Part shown: one piece after another, positions 1 to 7,287 of the stretch
How positions within the stretch are numbered: position 1 is the first letter of the stretch
How the letters are laid out: every line of letters begins with the position of its first letter
Origin: an uncultured Acidobacteriota bacterium
Lineage (GTDB): Bacteria > Acidobacteriota > Blastocatellia > Pyrinomonadales > Pyrinomonadaceae
Assembly: GCA_946480545.1 (NCBI GenBank)
Contig: CAMLKY010000026.1
Span: 1-11,451, forward strand
Reading direction: 5' to 3'
DNA length: 11,451 nucleotides
Program-made: the position numbers and the translations under genes
Notes under the pieces: model-generated
Database searches by the model: none
What the model saw: the letters and a program-made list of their open reading frames with translations, nothing else
Told to the model about the DNA's origin: nothing

Positions 1-89
1 TCGAGATGGATCTGTACGAAGAAACTGAATCAGACGTTGACGACGAAGAAGATTTTGAGTCCTACGATTACGAAAGCGACCGTTACTAA
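1..89 (+). CDS. C-terminal end of a protein with a highly acidic tail (5' end outside window)
   Basis: Reading from base 3, the frame is open from the window edge to a TAA at 87-89, giving 28 residues. About 15 of these are Asp or Glu and four are Tyr, for example DVDDEEDFESYDYESDRY at the very end. Such a composition directly before a stop is typical of a disordered acidic C-terminal tail and unlikely in random DNA. The body of the protein is off the left edge, so family and function cannot be named. It runs tail to tail with the VWA gene on the other strand, with 6 bases between the two stop codons and no terminator hairpin visible between them. A chance open frame cannot be fully excluded because only 28 codons are visible. 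Confidence 0.55.
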   Translation, partial: EMDLYEETESDVDDEEDFESYDYESDRY

Positions 90-95
90 CCGCGA

Positions 96-1091
96 CTACT
101 TCAGTTCATACTCCGACCTGTTCTGCCTGACCGTAAATCCGTTTTTGGATTCGATACTTATCCTTCGCTTAGTAGGCCCCGCGAGAAGCTGCTCCCGATC
201 CGGATAGAATGCGATCGCATACGATGCCGTAAGGTCTTCGGCAAGCGATTGAAATAGCCCGTCATAAGACCGGTCCGTAGCGTAAAAGCTTTTTCCACCG
301 GTGCGGTTGATGATGCCGCTCGCCTCAAGCGGGGTAATGACGGGGCGTTTGTCCGGCTGCAGGCGCGAGAAGGAAGGAAGCAATACCGAATAGACGCTTG
401 TCTCGGCCTCGTTCGCACGCTCGATGACGGTCTCCGGCGATACGGTATCGCCTACCGGAAAACCGTCGCTAACCAGTATCACGGCACGCCGAGGCACCTT
501 GCCTTTTATCACCTTCGGGGATTTCCGTGCTATCAGCCGGACGGACTCGTCGATCGCATCGTACGCGTGCGTAGACAGTCCGTCCTGATCGCGGGCCAGC
601 CTGTCGAAAGACTTCTCCAGCTTATCTCGCCGGTTAGTGAACGACTGAAGTGTACGAACATCCATTGCAAAGCTGACAACCGCAAAGTATGAGTTGTAAT
701 CGGCTAATCGATCGACAAAGGTCTGCATCGCGCTGCGGAGACGTTGTAGCTCGGCGTCTGTCATGCTCCCGGAAACATCGAGTGCGAACACGACCGAAAG
801 CGGTCGCCCGTCGTCGTGCTTCCTGATCGGCTGGAAGAAATCGATCGGCCGCTCGACCCCATTCTCGAGAACGCGAAAATCCTCGGGCCGCAGGTTCCGG
901 ACTGGCTTACCCTGCTTGTCCGTTACCGCCACTTCAAACGACACGAGCTCAGTGTCGATCCGGACGACGTCATCGGGTTCTTGTGCGTGAACCGAAGCTG
1001 AGGCGAGAACGGCGAGGATCAGCACAGAACGGCCAAGAACTCGAAAAACAAACATCAAGTCATTTTGAATGCGGTCGGTCATTTTGCTCAT
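96..1091 (-). CDS. Secreted VWA-domain protein (VWFA-related acidobacterial family)
   Basis: This is a 331-residue exported protein. The N-terminus has a basic region and a hydrophobic core (about residues 20-33), with a signal-peptidase I-like site after SVHA (A36|Q37). Residues 42-90 form the leading beta domain usual in this family, with 'VAVTDKQGKPV' followed by 'LRPEDFRVLENG'. The VWA domain covers about 97-300 and has a complete MIDAS: D105-x-S107-x-S109 (DVSGS), T174 and D209 in LVSDG. Metal-dependent ligand binding is therefore likely; the ligand is unknown. There is no membrane anchor after the signal and no cysteine. Start choice is uncertain: ATG at 1091 gives the full length, but ATGs at residues 4 and 13 are possible. 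The start at residue 13 gives a more typical 24-residue signal peptide, and none has a clear Shine-Dalgarno sequence. VWA proteins of this type are abundant in acidobacterial genomes and mostly uncharacterised. Confidence 0.92.
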   Translation of the reverse strand: MSKMTDRIQNDLMFVFRVLGRSVLILAVLASASVHAQEPDDVVRIDTELVSFEVAVTDKQGKPVRNLRPEDFRVLENGVERPIDFFQPIRKHDDGRPLSVVFALDVSGSMTDAELQRLRSAMQTFVDRLADYNSYFAVVSFAMDVRTLQSFTNRRDKLEKSFDRLARDQDGLSTHAYDAIDESVRLIARKSPKVIKGKVPRRAVILVSDGFPVGDTVSPETVIERANEAETSVYSVLLPSFSRLQPDKRPVITPLEASGIINRTGGKSFYATDRSYDGLFQSLAEDLTASYAIAFYPDREQLLAGPTKRRISIESKNGFTVRQNRSEYELK

Positions 1092-1113
1092 TCAGTTTGC
1101 CGAACCGAAATCG

Positions 1114-1142
1114 GTGAAACGGGGGCTTCTCTCTATTCTAAT
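1114..1142. promoter_or_regulatory. Possible overlapping divergent promoter
   Basis: On the + strand GTGAAA (1114-1119) and TCTAAT (1137-1142) are separated by 17 bases and resemble sigma-70 -35 and -10 boxes (4/6 and 5/6 matches). The same octamer ATTCTAAT (1135-1142) reads ATTAGAAT on the - strand, offering TAGAAT as a -10 for the VWA gene, though I see no good -35 for that direction. This is pattern matching in a 185-base divergent intergenic region only; acidobacterial promoter consensus may differ. Confidence 0.22.
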
Positions 1143-1182
1143 CAGGTATTTCCAATGATATTCCTTTGGCATAACGGTTGTA

Positions 1183-1199
1183 TAGCCGGAATGCGGCTA
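1183..1199 (+). repeat. Short inverted repeat in the leader of the HD-GYP/GGDEF gene
   Basis: TAGCCG and CGGCTA form a perfect 6-bp stem around the loop GAATG. It lies about 80 bases before the chosen start codon, in the presumed 5' leader. It could be a small RNA hairpin or a protein-binding operator. No T-run follows, so it is not a terminator. A stem this short can arise by chance. Confidence 0.3.
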
Positions 1200-1261
1200 A
1201 CGGCGATCAAGTCGCCAGCGTAGCCCGCAGGTCAGGATTCACACGGCCCGCTGCTTTACCC

Positions 1262-1266
1262 GAGGT
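1262..1266 (+). promoter_or_regulatory. Ribosome binding site supporting the ATG at 1277
   Basis: GAGGT lies 10 bases before ATG 1277. The open frame extends upstream to a TTG at 1178, but that extra segment of 33 residues is polar and Arg/Ala-rich, lacks family character, and no comparable site precedes the TTG. The ATG places a short cytoplasmic stretch directly before the first membrane helix, so 1277 is preferred. Confidence 0.5.
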
Positions 1267-1276
1267 CAACCAACAA

Positions 1277-3832
1277 ATGAAAAACCTGAGTTCACCAAAC
1301 AACTCGTGGCACTCGCAACCGCTTTGGCTGGGCATTGTCTCAGCCGGGGTGGTCGTGCTTGGTTTTTCTATCGTCGACATCTTTACCGTATCCGTCTCTC
1401 GCGTCGCGGTCATCGCCGCGTCCGCCTTTGTGGCCGTTCTTACCAGCAGGCACCGGATTAGATTGCCTGGAACTGACATTACGTTTTCCGCAAAGGACGT
1501 TTTCGGATTCTGGGGCGTGATCTGGCTCGGTGTCGCAGGTGGCATCGTACTTGCGACCTGTGCATCGCTGGCCGAGTATTCGGCAAGATCCGCAGAGCGG
1601 CGACGCACCCTTTCGGTCGTTGCGACAGACATCCTCTCGACATTCTTTTCCGCCTCGGCATTCTACATCTCTCTCCAGTACTTCCAGGGGAACGGACAGG
1701 TACTGTCCTTTGCCGGGCTTGCGATTCCGTCGCAGACGATCCTGGCTTCGTGCGTGATGGCTGCGATCCATTTGTCTCAGCGGTGTGCTCTTCTCTATCT
1801 TCTGGAACATAACAGCTACAGGGCGGCCGCGCGCAAGATGGCCTACCGGCTGTTTCTTGTCCCGTCCGTAGCAACCGTCTTAAGCCTCATCGCGACGATC
1901 GTGATCTTCGTTATCTTTAACCATTTCGGTATCGAGTTCGGACTGATCATCATCCCGCTCGCGGTCATCGGCCATCTTTCTCACCAGATCCATCTCCGAA
2001 GACTTGAGCAGAAAACCAAGCTCATCACCGAAGCGAGCCGCATCCACCTGGCAACGGTCGAGGCTCTTGCGACCGCCATCGACGCACGCGACCAGGTTGG
2101 CATCGGGCACGTCCGGCGCACGCAGATCTACGCAGTCGGTCTGGGCAACATTCTTGGCCTCAGCGAAGACGACATCAACGCATTGCGCACCGGAGCTCTC
2201 CTCCACGACATCGGAAAGCTCGCCGTTCCCGACCATATTCTCAACAAGCCAGGTCGGCTCACGCCGGCTGAGATGGAAAAGACGAAGACACACTCGCTGG
2301 TCGGAGCGTCGATCCTCGAGAAGGTCGGTTTTCCGTATCCCGTTGTTCCGACGGTGAAATATCACCATGAGTTTTGGGACGGCAGCGGATATCCCGACGG
2401 GCTGCAGGCAGGGAATATTCCGCTGACAGCGCGGATCCTGGCAATCGCCGACGCGTACGATACGTTGCGAGGCGCAAGACCTTATCGGCCGGCGGTATCA
2501 AAGGACGAAGCCTGTATATTCTTACGTGCTCGGGCGGGCTCGCAGTTTGACCCGAAGCTCGTCGACCTATTCCTTCGTAACCTTAAGATCTTTGAAACGG
2601 AGATCAACGCCCAGCAGCTCAATTACGAGACGGATCGCAACCGGGTAAACGCTGCCGACCTCGCGGTGAATCCCAGTTACGTCGAACAGATCAAACGTGC
2701 CAACCGCGAAGTGTTCACGCTCTATTCGCTCGCGAGGGAATTCAGCTCGGCACTCGATCTCGATGAGGTGCTGCTTCTGTTTACCGATAAGATCCGCGAA
2801 CTCGTGCCGTTTGAAACCTCGGTTGTTTATCTTCTCGACGATGCGAACGAAACGGCTTTCGCCGCCTGTGTCGAAGGTGACAATAAGGAGATTCTCCTTG
2901 GAAAACGAATCTCGATCGGTGAAGGAGCAACCGGCAATGTTCTCAAGACCGGCCTCCCCGCGGAAAATGCCGACCCGGATGAGGACTTCAAGTTCTCGGT
3001 CACGGACTTCTGGAAAGATTACCGTGCGATGGCCTCGCTTCCGCTGATAGCAAACGACAAGCTGATCGGCGCAATATCGCTCTATTCGCGCGAGCTGCAG
3101 AGCTATCAGGAAGAGCATCTACGCCTGCTCGAAACGGTCTCGCGCATCGCGGCGGACGCGATCGGCAAATCACTTGAGCACGCCGTGACGGAGAACTATG
3201 CCCTCACGGATCCGATGACCGGGCTTCCCAACGCACGGAGCCTGCAGATGCATTTCGACCGCGAGGTCAAACGCGCGAGCCGGAACCAGTCGAGCTTCCA
3301 GCTTCTGGTGCTCGATCTCGATGGCTTCAAGGCGGTCAACGACACGTACGGTCACAAGGCCGGCGACAAGATGCTGAAAGAGATCGGTGGCGTAATCAAG
3401 ACCCAGTTACGCGAATACGATTTTCTCGCACGCTACGGCGGTGACGAGTTTGTCGCGATCGTTCCGGATACCGACAGCAACGACGTCCTCGAGCTTGCAC
3501 GCCGGATCGAGGATGCCGTCGTCAATTTCACACTTTCGATGGGCGAGAGCGGGATCGCACGCGTCGGCGTCAGCATCGGCACAGCCTGTTACCCGATCCA
3601 CGGCGAAAACTTCGACCAGATCATCATCTCCGCCGACAAGGCCATGTACCTGACGAAGAGCTTTCACCGAAAGAAGAACGCCGCCGCGACCGACAAGCAG
3701 CCGGCATCGAGACCGGTGGTCAGCCTGCCCGAGGAGATCGTCGACTTCGCGAAGGTAAAGGCAGTCACCGGTGAAGGATTGATCTTGGAGGTTGACGAGA
3801 CCCACATTGTCTCGTCGACAGCCGTAAATTAA
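1277..3832 (+). CDS. Membrane-bound HD-GYP / GAF / GGDEF cyclic-di-GMP enzyme
   Basis: This 851-residue protein probably both makes and breaks cyclic-di-GMP. About residues 12-235 hold some seven or eight hydrophobic helices, a probable integral-membrane sensor of unknown ligand. The HD-GYP phosphodiesterase domain (about 250-430) has HDIGK (H310, D311), the downstream His of the HSLVG segment, H363-H364 and DGSGYP (GYP 371-373), and ends with IADAYD and RPYR. A helical linker leads to a GAF domain (about 492-633). The GGDEF cyclase domain (about 640-800) has metal ligand D680 in LDLDGF, N688 and D697 in NDTYGHKAGD, and an intact GGDEF at 721-725. The inhibitory I-site R712-x-x-D715 is correctly placed five residues upstream. 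D697 is the residue that is Ser in cGAMP-making hybrid enzymes, so c-di-GMP is the expected product. A tail of about 50 residues follows the cyclase. The gene is monocistronic and ends at a strong terminator. Which activity dominates in vivo cannot be read from sequence. Confidence 0.93.
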   Translation: MKNLSSPNNSWHSQPLWLGIVSAGVVVLGFSIVDIFTVSVSRVAVIAASAFVAVLTSRHRIRLPGTDITFSAKDVFGFWGVIWLGVAGGIVLATCASLAEYSARSAERRRTLSVVATDILSTFFSASAFYISLQYFQGNGQVLSFAGLAIPSQTILASCVMAAIHLSQRCALLYLLEHNSYRAAARKMAYRLFLVPSVATVLSLIATIVIFVIFNHFGIEFGLIIIPLAVIGHLSHQIHLRRLEQKTKLITEASRIHLATVEALATAIDARDQVGIGHVRRTQIYAVGLGNILGLSEDDINALRTGALLHDIGKLAVPDHILNKPGRLTPAEMEKTKTHSLVGASILEKVGFPYPVVPTVKYHHEFWDGSGYPDGLQAGNIPLTARILAIADAYDTLRGARPYRPAVSKDEACIFLRARAGSQFDPKLVDLFLRNLKIFETEINAQQLNYETDRNRVNAADLAVNPSYVEQIKRANREVFTLYSLAREFSSALDLDEVLLLFTDKIRELVPFETSVVYLLDDANETAFAACVEGDNKEILLGKRISIGEGATGNVLKTGLPAENADPDEDFKFSVTDFWKDYRAMASLPLIANDKLIGAISLYSRELQSYQEEHLRLLETVSRIAADAIGKSLEHAVTENYALTDPMTGLPNARSLQMHFDREVKRASRNQSSFQLLVLDLDGFKAVNDTYGHKAGDKMLKEIGGVIKTQLREYDFLARYGGDEFVAIVPDTDSNDVLELARRIEDAVVNFTLSMGESGIARVGVSIGTACYPIHGENFDQIIISADKAMYLTKSFHRKKNAAATDKQPASRPVVSLPEEIVDFAKVKAVTGEGLILEVDETHIVSSTAVN
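3791..3819 (+). repeat. Inverted repeat at the 3' end of the HD-GYP/GGDEF coding region
   Basis: GACGAGAC (3794-3801) and GTCTCGTC (3809-3816) are perfect complements around a 7-base loop. The stem extends through a G-U pair (3793/3817) and two further pairs, giving 11 pairs from 3791 to 3819. It ends 11 bases before the stop codon and encodes ordinary tail residues. It lacks a T-run. It could protect the transcript 3' end or assist termination with the hairpin 48 bases downstream; chance is also possible. Confidence 0.45.
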
Positions 3833-3866
3833 CGAGAGACGGTTTGGTGAGCCCGTTTCTTGTTAG

Positions 3867-3925
3867 GGGCTCGATGCGTACCGGTATTGTGAATCCGCCG
3901 GTATGCATCGAGCCCAAACTTTTTT
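3867..3925 (+). terminator. Intrinsic terminator of the HD-GYP/GGDEF gene
   Basis: An 18-bp stem pairs 3867-3884 with 3898-3915 around a 13-base loop and is followed, after AAAC, by six T residues (3920-3925). Seventeen pairs are Watson-Crick. The remaining one (3878/3904) is a G-U wobble in + strand RNA but would be a C-A mismatch in - strand RNA, and only the + strand has a T-run, so the element is built for the + direction. It begins 34 bases after the stop at 3832. The T-run overlaps the stop codon (3924-3926) of the convergent Omp85 gene. The stem may still slow transcripts arriving from the other side. Confidence 0.88.
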
Positions 3926-6900
3926 AGAAGGCCTGCGAGAATCGGAAATGGATCTGATCACGGCGGAGTTGATAGATCGCGTTCGGAGCATTGACCTGCG
4001 GGATCACAAATCGCGGCGGATTCAGAAGATGTCCATAGTCGACTGCGAACTCGCCGCCGATCGGGGTCTTGATGCGAAAGCCCAAACCTACCGTATGCGA
4101 CCAGACGGCTCGCAGGTTTTGAGCGTTTACATTATTCGGATCGGCGTCCGCAGGATCGAAGATCTCACCCGGACTCTTAAAAACGTTTCCGCCATCATAG
4201 AACGGGACCGCTCTTATCGAGCGGGTCAGCGGGATCCGCGCTTCGAGATTGACGACGGCGAGACCGTTTCCGCCGAACGGCACCGTGAACGGATCGAGAA
4301 ATACCGGATCGCCGTTCTGACGCCGGAATATACCCTGCGGAACGATGACCACACGCGGGCCCGCCTCTTCGAAATCGAAACCGCGAATGCTGTTGCCGCC
4401 CCCGGCAAAGAACCGTTCGCTGATCGGGAGACTGCCGTTCAACTCGGGGAACGCCGTGTTCGTGAATCTGTCCGCGTTCGAAAATACGTGACCGACGCCC
4501 AGGATCGCCCGCCCCGCGAAGGTAGTATTCTTCAGAAAACTGACGGTCCTGTAGATATTGTAAGAAGCCTGGAACTTGTTAAAGCCGGTGTTCGCGCCTA
4601 GGAACGGAATCGAGACGTTGTACTCGGCCGTCAGGTAATCGCCATGCGTCGGGTCGCTCGCATTATATCTGCACGGGTCGGGAGCCTCGCCCCGGGCGAT
4701 GATGTCGAGGATTGTGTATTTGACGAGGCAGTTGCGACGCGTGTCACGCACAAACGTCACTCCGAAACCAGAGATCCTGATCCGTGCATCCGGGAGCAGC
4801 AGCTCTTTGATCAGCAGGCTGCGAATGTTGTAAAGACGAACGTCCTCGAACCGGTAACGAAAGAAAACAATGCTGCGGTCGCGGCGACTGATGGTGCGGT
4901 TCGTCTCGGCGGAAAGTGTCAGCCGGTGAAGCGTCGGATCCCCGGCATCCGCGCCGAATTCATCGATGGGGTTTCCTTCTTCGTCGACGCGCTGCACGAT
5001 TCCGAACGTCCCCTTATCGAATGCCGAACGGAAAAAGCGCGTCACCGTCGAGTCGCGTTGGTACTGTGCAGTGATCGTGAGCGGCGCGTAACGTTTATCT
5101 CCATCGCTGATAAAACGCGGATTTAGAAAATCGAGCTGGACGAGCTGTTGCCGCTGGCTCATACGCACGCGTGCTCCGCCCTGCCAGAGCCGGCCTAGCA
5201 GATTAAAGTGCCGGATATCCACAAATCCGCTCGCACCGAGATCTGTCGAGAAGCCGCCGCCATATGACAGGATCCGCGGGGCCTGTTCCTCGACACTGAC
5301 GATCACATCCGTAAGGCGCTCATTTCCCGGACGCTCGCCCGCCGCTCTCGGCTTGATCTCGACCCGCGCAAAAACGTCGCTCGCGTAGAGATTTTGTTCG
5401 CTGGTATAAACATCGGCCGCTCGAAGGTATTCACCGGGTTTGAGAGCAAGGGCTTTGAGTATCGCTTCTGACTTTGTGTTTTCATTCCCGGTCACCAGGA
5501 TCCGATCGATGACCACCTTCTGTCCTTCGTTAACGATCGTGTAGACGACCTTGAACCTGCTTTCACCGCTGGCCGGATCCGTTACGCGTTCATCGATCGC
5601 GAAGTCGACCTTTGCATCATAAAATCCGGCCTGCGAATAGAACTCGGCCAGTTTTCGCTGTCCATTGCGGATCTTGGCTCGAGAGAAGTAGGTTCCCTCG
5701 AGCGACGGAAGCTGTGCCATCAACTGGTCATCCGTGAATGCTACATTGCCCTCGATCTCGATCCCGGATATCGTCGTCCGCGGACCTTCCTCGACAACGA
5801 AAGTGATGATGAGGTTTTCGCCATCGGGCGACACGCCCTGATTTACGCGAACGGTTGCGTCGCGATATCCCAGCTCGCGCAGCAGCGAACGGATCGTCGA
5901 CGCGTCTTCCTCAAGCAGCCGTTCACTCGTGTATCCACGTCCGTAGCCAAACAGTGGGATTATGCCGAGGATGTTGGCTTCCTGTGTTTCGAGAACCGTC
6001 TTGATCTCTGTGATCGTGAATTGATTTGTCCCCGCAAGACGAATGTCGGTGAGTTTCAACTGCCTGTTGAGGTCGACACGGTAGGTCACCGTAACCTTCT
6101 TGCTGTCGAGATCTGTGCTGTTGAGCGCCGAGCAGAGAAATTCGGTGTCGTTCTTTATTCCTGATCCGTCGGTATCGTCAAGGGGTGGTTCCAGGGAGCA
6201 CACCGGTGTCACATCAACGAAAAAGTAACCCTGTTCCTGATAGTGCGTTTCAAGCCGTCGCTCGCCTTCGACGATAGCCGCGTAGTCCAGCGTGCCCTCG
6301 CGCTTTATCGGCAGCAAGCGGTTTTGGGTCCTGCTTCCTACACGATCTCGCTCGGCGTCGATCACGATCTCGACGGTGGGTCCGACTTTTCCATTGAGCG
6401 TCAGGGCGATGGTGTTGCGCTCGCTGAGGTATACGACACGCGGTTCGTCGATGGTCGGAGCGAGATAATCATTCTCGCGCAGGATCTTTTTGACCTTTTC
6501 GACATCGCCGTTCAGCGCCTCACGTGAAAACTTCTCGCCGGCGTGCAGGTTTACCTCGTCGAGAAGCCGTGCACTATCGAATCCTGCGATGTTTATCGTG
6601 AACGATTCGACCGTAGCCTGCGGCCCGGGTGTCACCCGGAACGTTACGCCGACCTCGGTCTCTGTCTCAAGCGGTCGTTGCGAGTACGTAACCTCCGCCT
6701 TAAAAAATCCTTTGTCGCGGAGGTATTCGAGGATCAGGTCCGCGTTCTGCTGAAGCGTCTGTTCCGTGATAGCCGTACCGGCGTCGAGAAGATTCAACCG
6801 GAAGAGCAGCTCCTGTTCGGTAATGTTCGAGTCGTCTTCTTCCGGCAGCTCGACGGTCACGCGCTGTGCCTGGGTCTTCCGGCGGATGATAAACCTTACG

Positions 6901-7241
6901 ATCACACTCCCGTTTGCGCCGTCCTCGGCCTCGACCGTGATAGACGCGATCTGGCGTGTGTCGTACAGCTTTTCGATGGCTTCGCGAATACGGACCGTCG
7001 AATATGTAGGGCCAACTGCATCGATCGCTATTTGACGAAACGTCTCGTTTGCCGCGACGCTCTTATCCGAGCCTTCGAAGGTTATAAGAACCTCGGAAAC
7101 CGGCCGGTCTTCGAATCTGTTCTGTGCATACGCTGACGCCGAGAAAATCAGGATAGACAACAGAAGTAACGAGGCGCGCACATCGAGCTTCTCGCAGACT
7201 CGTGCGATGCAATTTTGTCGAAGCAACCCTGCTGGACCCAT
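3924..7241 (-). CDS. Omp85-family outer membrane protein (BamA/TamA-like) with seven predicted POTRA domains
   Basis: This 1105-residue outer-membrane insertase or translocase follows a TamB-like gene, suggesting a TAM-like role. A signal peptide ends near SAYA (A39|Q40). By eye there are seven POTRA-like units, at about 46-122, 123-207, 208-288, 289-393, 394-487, 488-575 and 576-655. E. coli BamA has five and TamA three. The barrel (about 656-1105) has the loop-6 signature GGGNSIRGF (R953), the EARIPL/FYDGGNVF motif, and ends in Phe (FSQAF), the usual beta-signal. The mature protein has exactly four cysteines in two local pairs, C348/C370 in POTRA 4 and C838/C857 in a barrel loop. The start is uncertain. 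The frame extends to a GTG at 7331 inside tamB. ATG 7241 is preceded immediately by GGAGAGGA. A GTG at 7181 would give a compact signal peptide with GAGAAG six bases upstream. BamA rather than TamA function cannot be excluded. Confidence 0.94.
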   Translation of the reverse strand: MGPAGLLRQNCIARVCEKLDVRASLLLLSILIFSASAYAQNRFEDRPVSEVLITFEGSDKSVAANETFRQIAIDAVGPTYSTVRIREAIEKLYDTRQIASITVEAEDGANGSVIVRFIIRRKTQAQRVTVELPEEDDSNITEQELLFRLNLLDAGTAITEQTLQQNADLILEYLRDKGFFKAEVTYSQRPLETETEVGVTFRVTPGPQATVESFTINIAGFDSARLLDEVNLHAGEKFSREALNGDVEKVKKILRENDYLAPTIDEPRVVYLSERNTIALTLNGKVGPTVEIVIDAERDRVGSRTQNRLLPIKREGTLDYAAIVEGERRLETHYQEQGYFFVDVTPVCSLEPPLDDTDGSGIKNDTEFLCSALNSTDLDSKKVTVTYRVDLNRQLKLTDIRLAGTNQFTITEIKTVLETQEANILGIIPLFGYGRGYTSERLLEEDASTIRSLLRELGYRDATVRVNQGVSPDGENLIITFVVEEGPRTTISGIEIEGNVAFTDDQLMAQLPSLEGTYFSRAKIRNGQRKLAEFYSQAGFYDAKVDFAIDERVTDPASGESRFKVVYTIVNEGQKVVIDRILVTGNENTKSEAILKALALKPGEYLRAADVYTSEQNLYASDVFARVEIKPRAAGERPGNERLTDVIVSVEEQAPRILSYGGGFSTDLGASGFVDIRHFNLLGRLWQGGARVRMSQRQQLVQLDFLNPRFISDGDKRYAPLTITAQYQRDSTVTRFFRSAFDKGTFGIVQRVDEEGNPIDEFGADAGDPTLHRLTLSAETNRTISRRDRSIVFFRYRFEDVRLYNIRSLLIKELLLPDARIRISGFGVTFVRDTRRNCLVKYTILDIIARGEAPDPCRYNASDPTHGDYLTAEYNVSIPFLGANTGFNKFQASYNIYRTVSFLKNTTFAGRAILGVGHVFSNADRFTNTAFPELNGSLPISERFFAGGGNSIRGFDFEEAGPRVVIVPQGIFRRQNGDPVFLDPFTVPFGGNGLAVVNLEARIPLTRSIRAVPFYDGGNVFKSPGEIFDPADADPNNVNAQNLRAVWSHTVGLGFRIKTPIGGEFAVDYGHLLNPPRFVIPQVNAPNAIYQLRRDQIHFRFSQAF

Positions 7242-7249
7242 TCCTCTCC
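7242..7249 (-). promoter_or_regulatory. Shine-Dalgarno sequence abutting the Omp85 start
   Basis: Read on the - strand, GGAGAGGA directly precedes ATG 7241; the GGAG part lies 4 bases from the ATG, on the short side. It follows a seven-T tract (A7 on the + strand, 7252-7258) in the 46-base gap after the tamB stop codon. It favours ATG 7241 over the upstream GTG at 7331. No promoter or terminator is evident in the gap, so co-transcription with tamB is likely. Confidence 0.4.
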
Positions 7250-7287
7250 GCAAAAAAACACGCGCTTCCAATCGCGCCAAACAAGAC

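Noticed and set aside
763..1001. Two + strand open frames opposite the VWA gene
   Set aside because: Both are antisense to the MIDAS-containing coding region and have Ser/Thr/Arg-rich shadow composition and no ribosome site.
1178..1276. N-terminal extension of the HD-GYP/GGDEF protein from a TTG at 1178
   Set aside because: The extension has no family character, contains the leader hairpin, and the ATG at 1277 has a Shine-Dalgarno-like GAGGT.
3903..4601. A 232-codon open frame on the + strand opposite the Omp85 gene
   Set aside because: It is antisense to the well-supported barrel coding region, is Arg/Asp/Glu-rich without domain character, and overlaps the terminator arm. It is a shadow of the codon use on the other strand.
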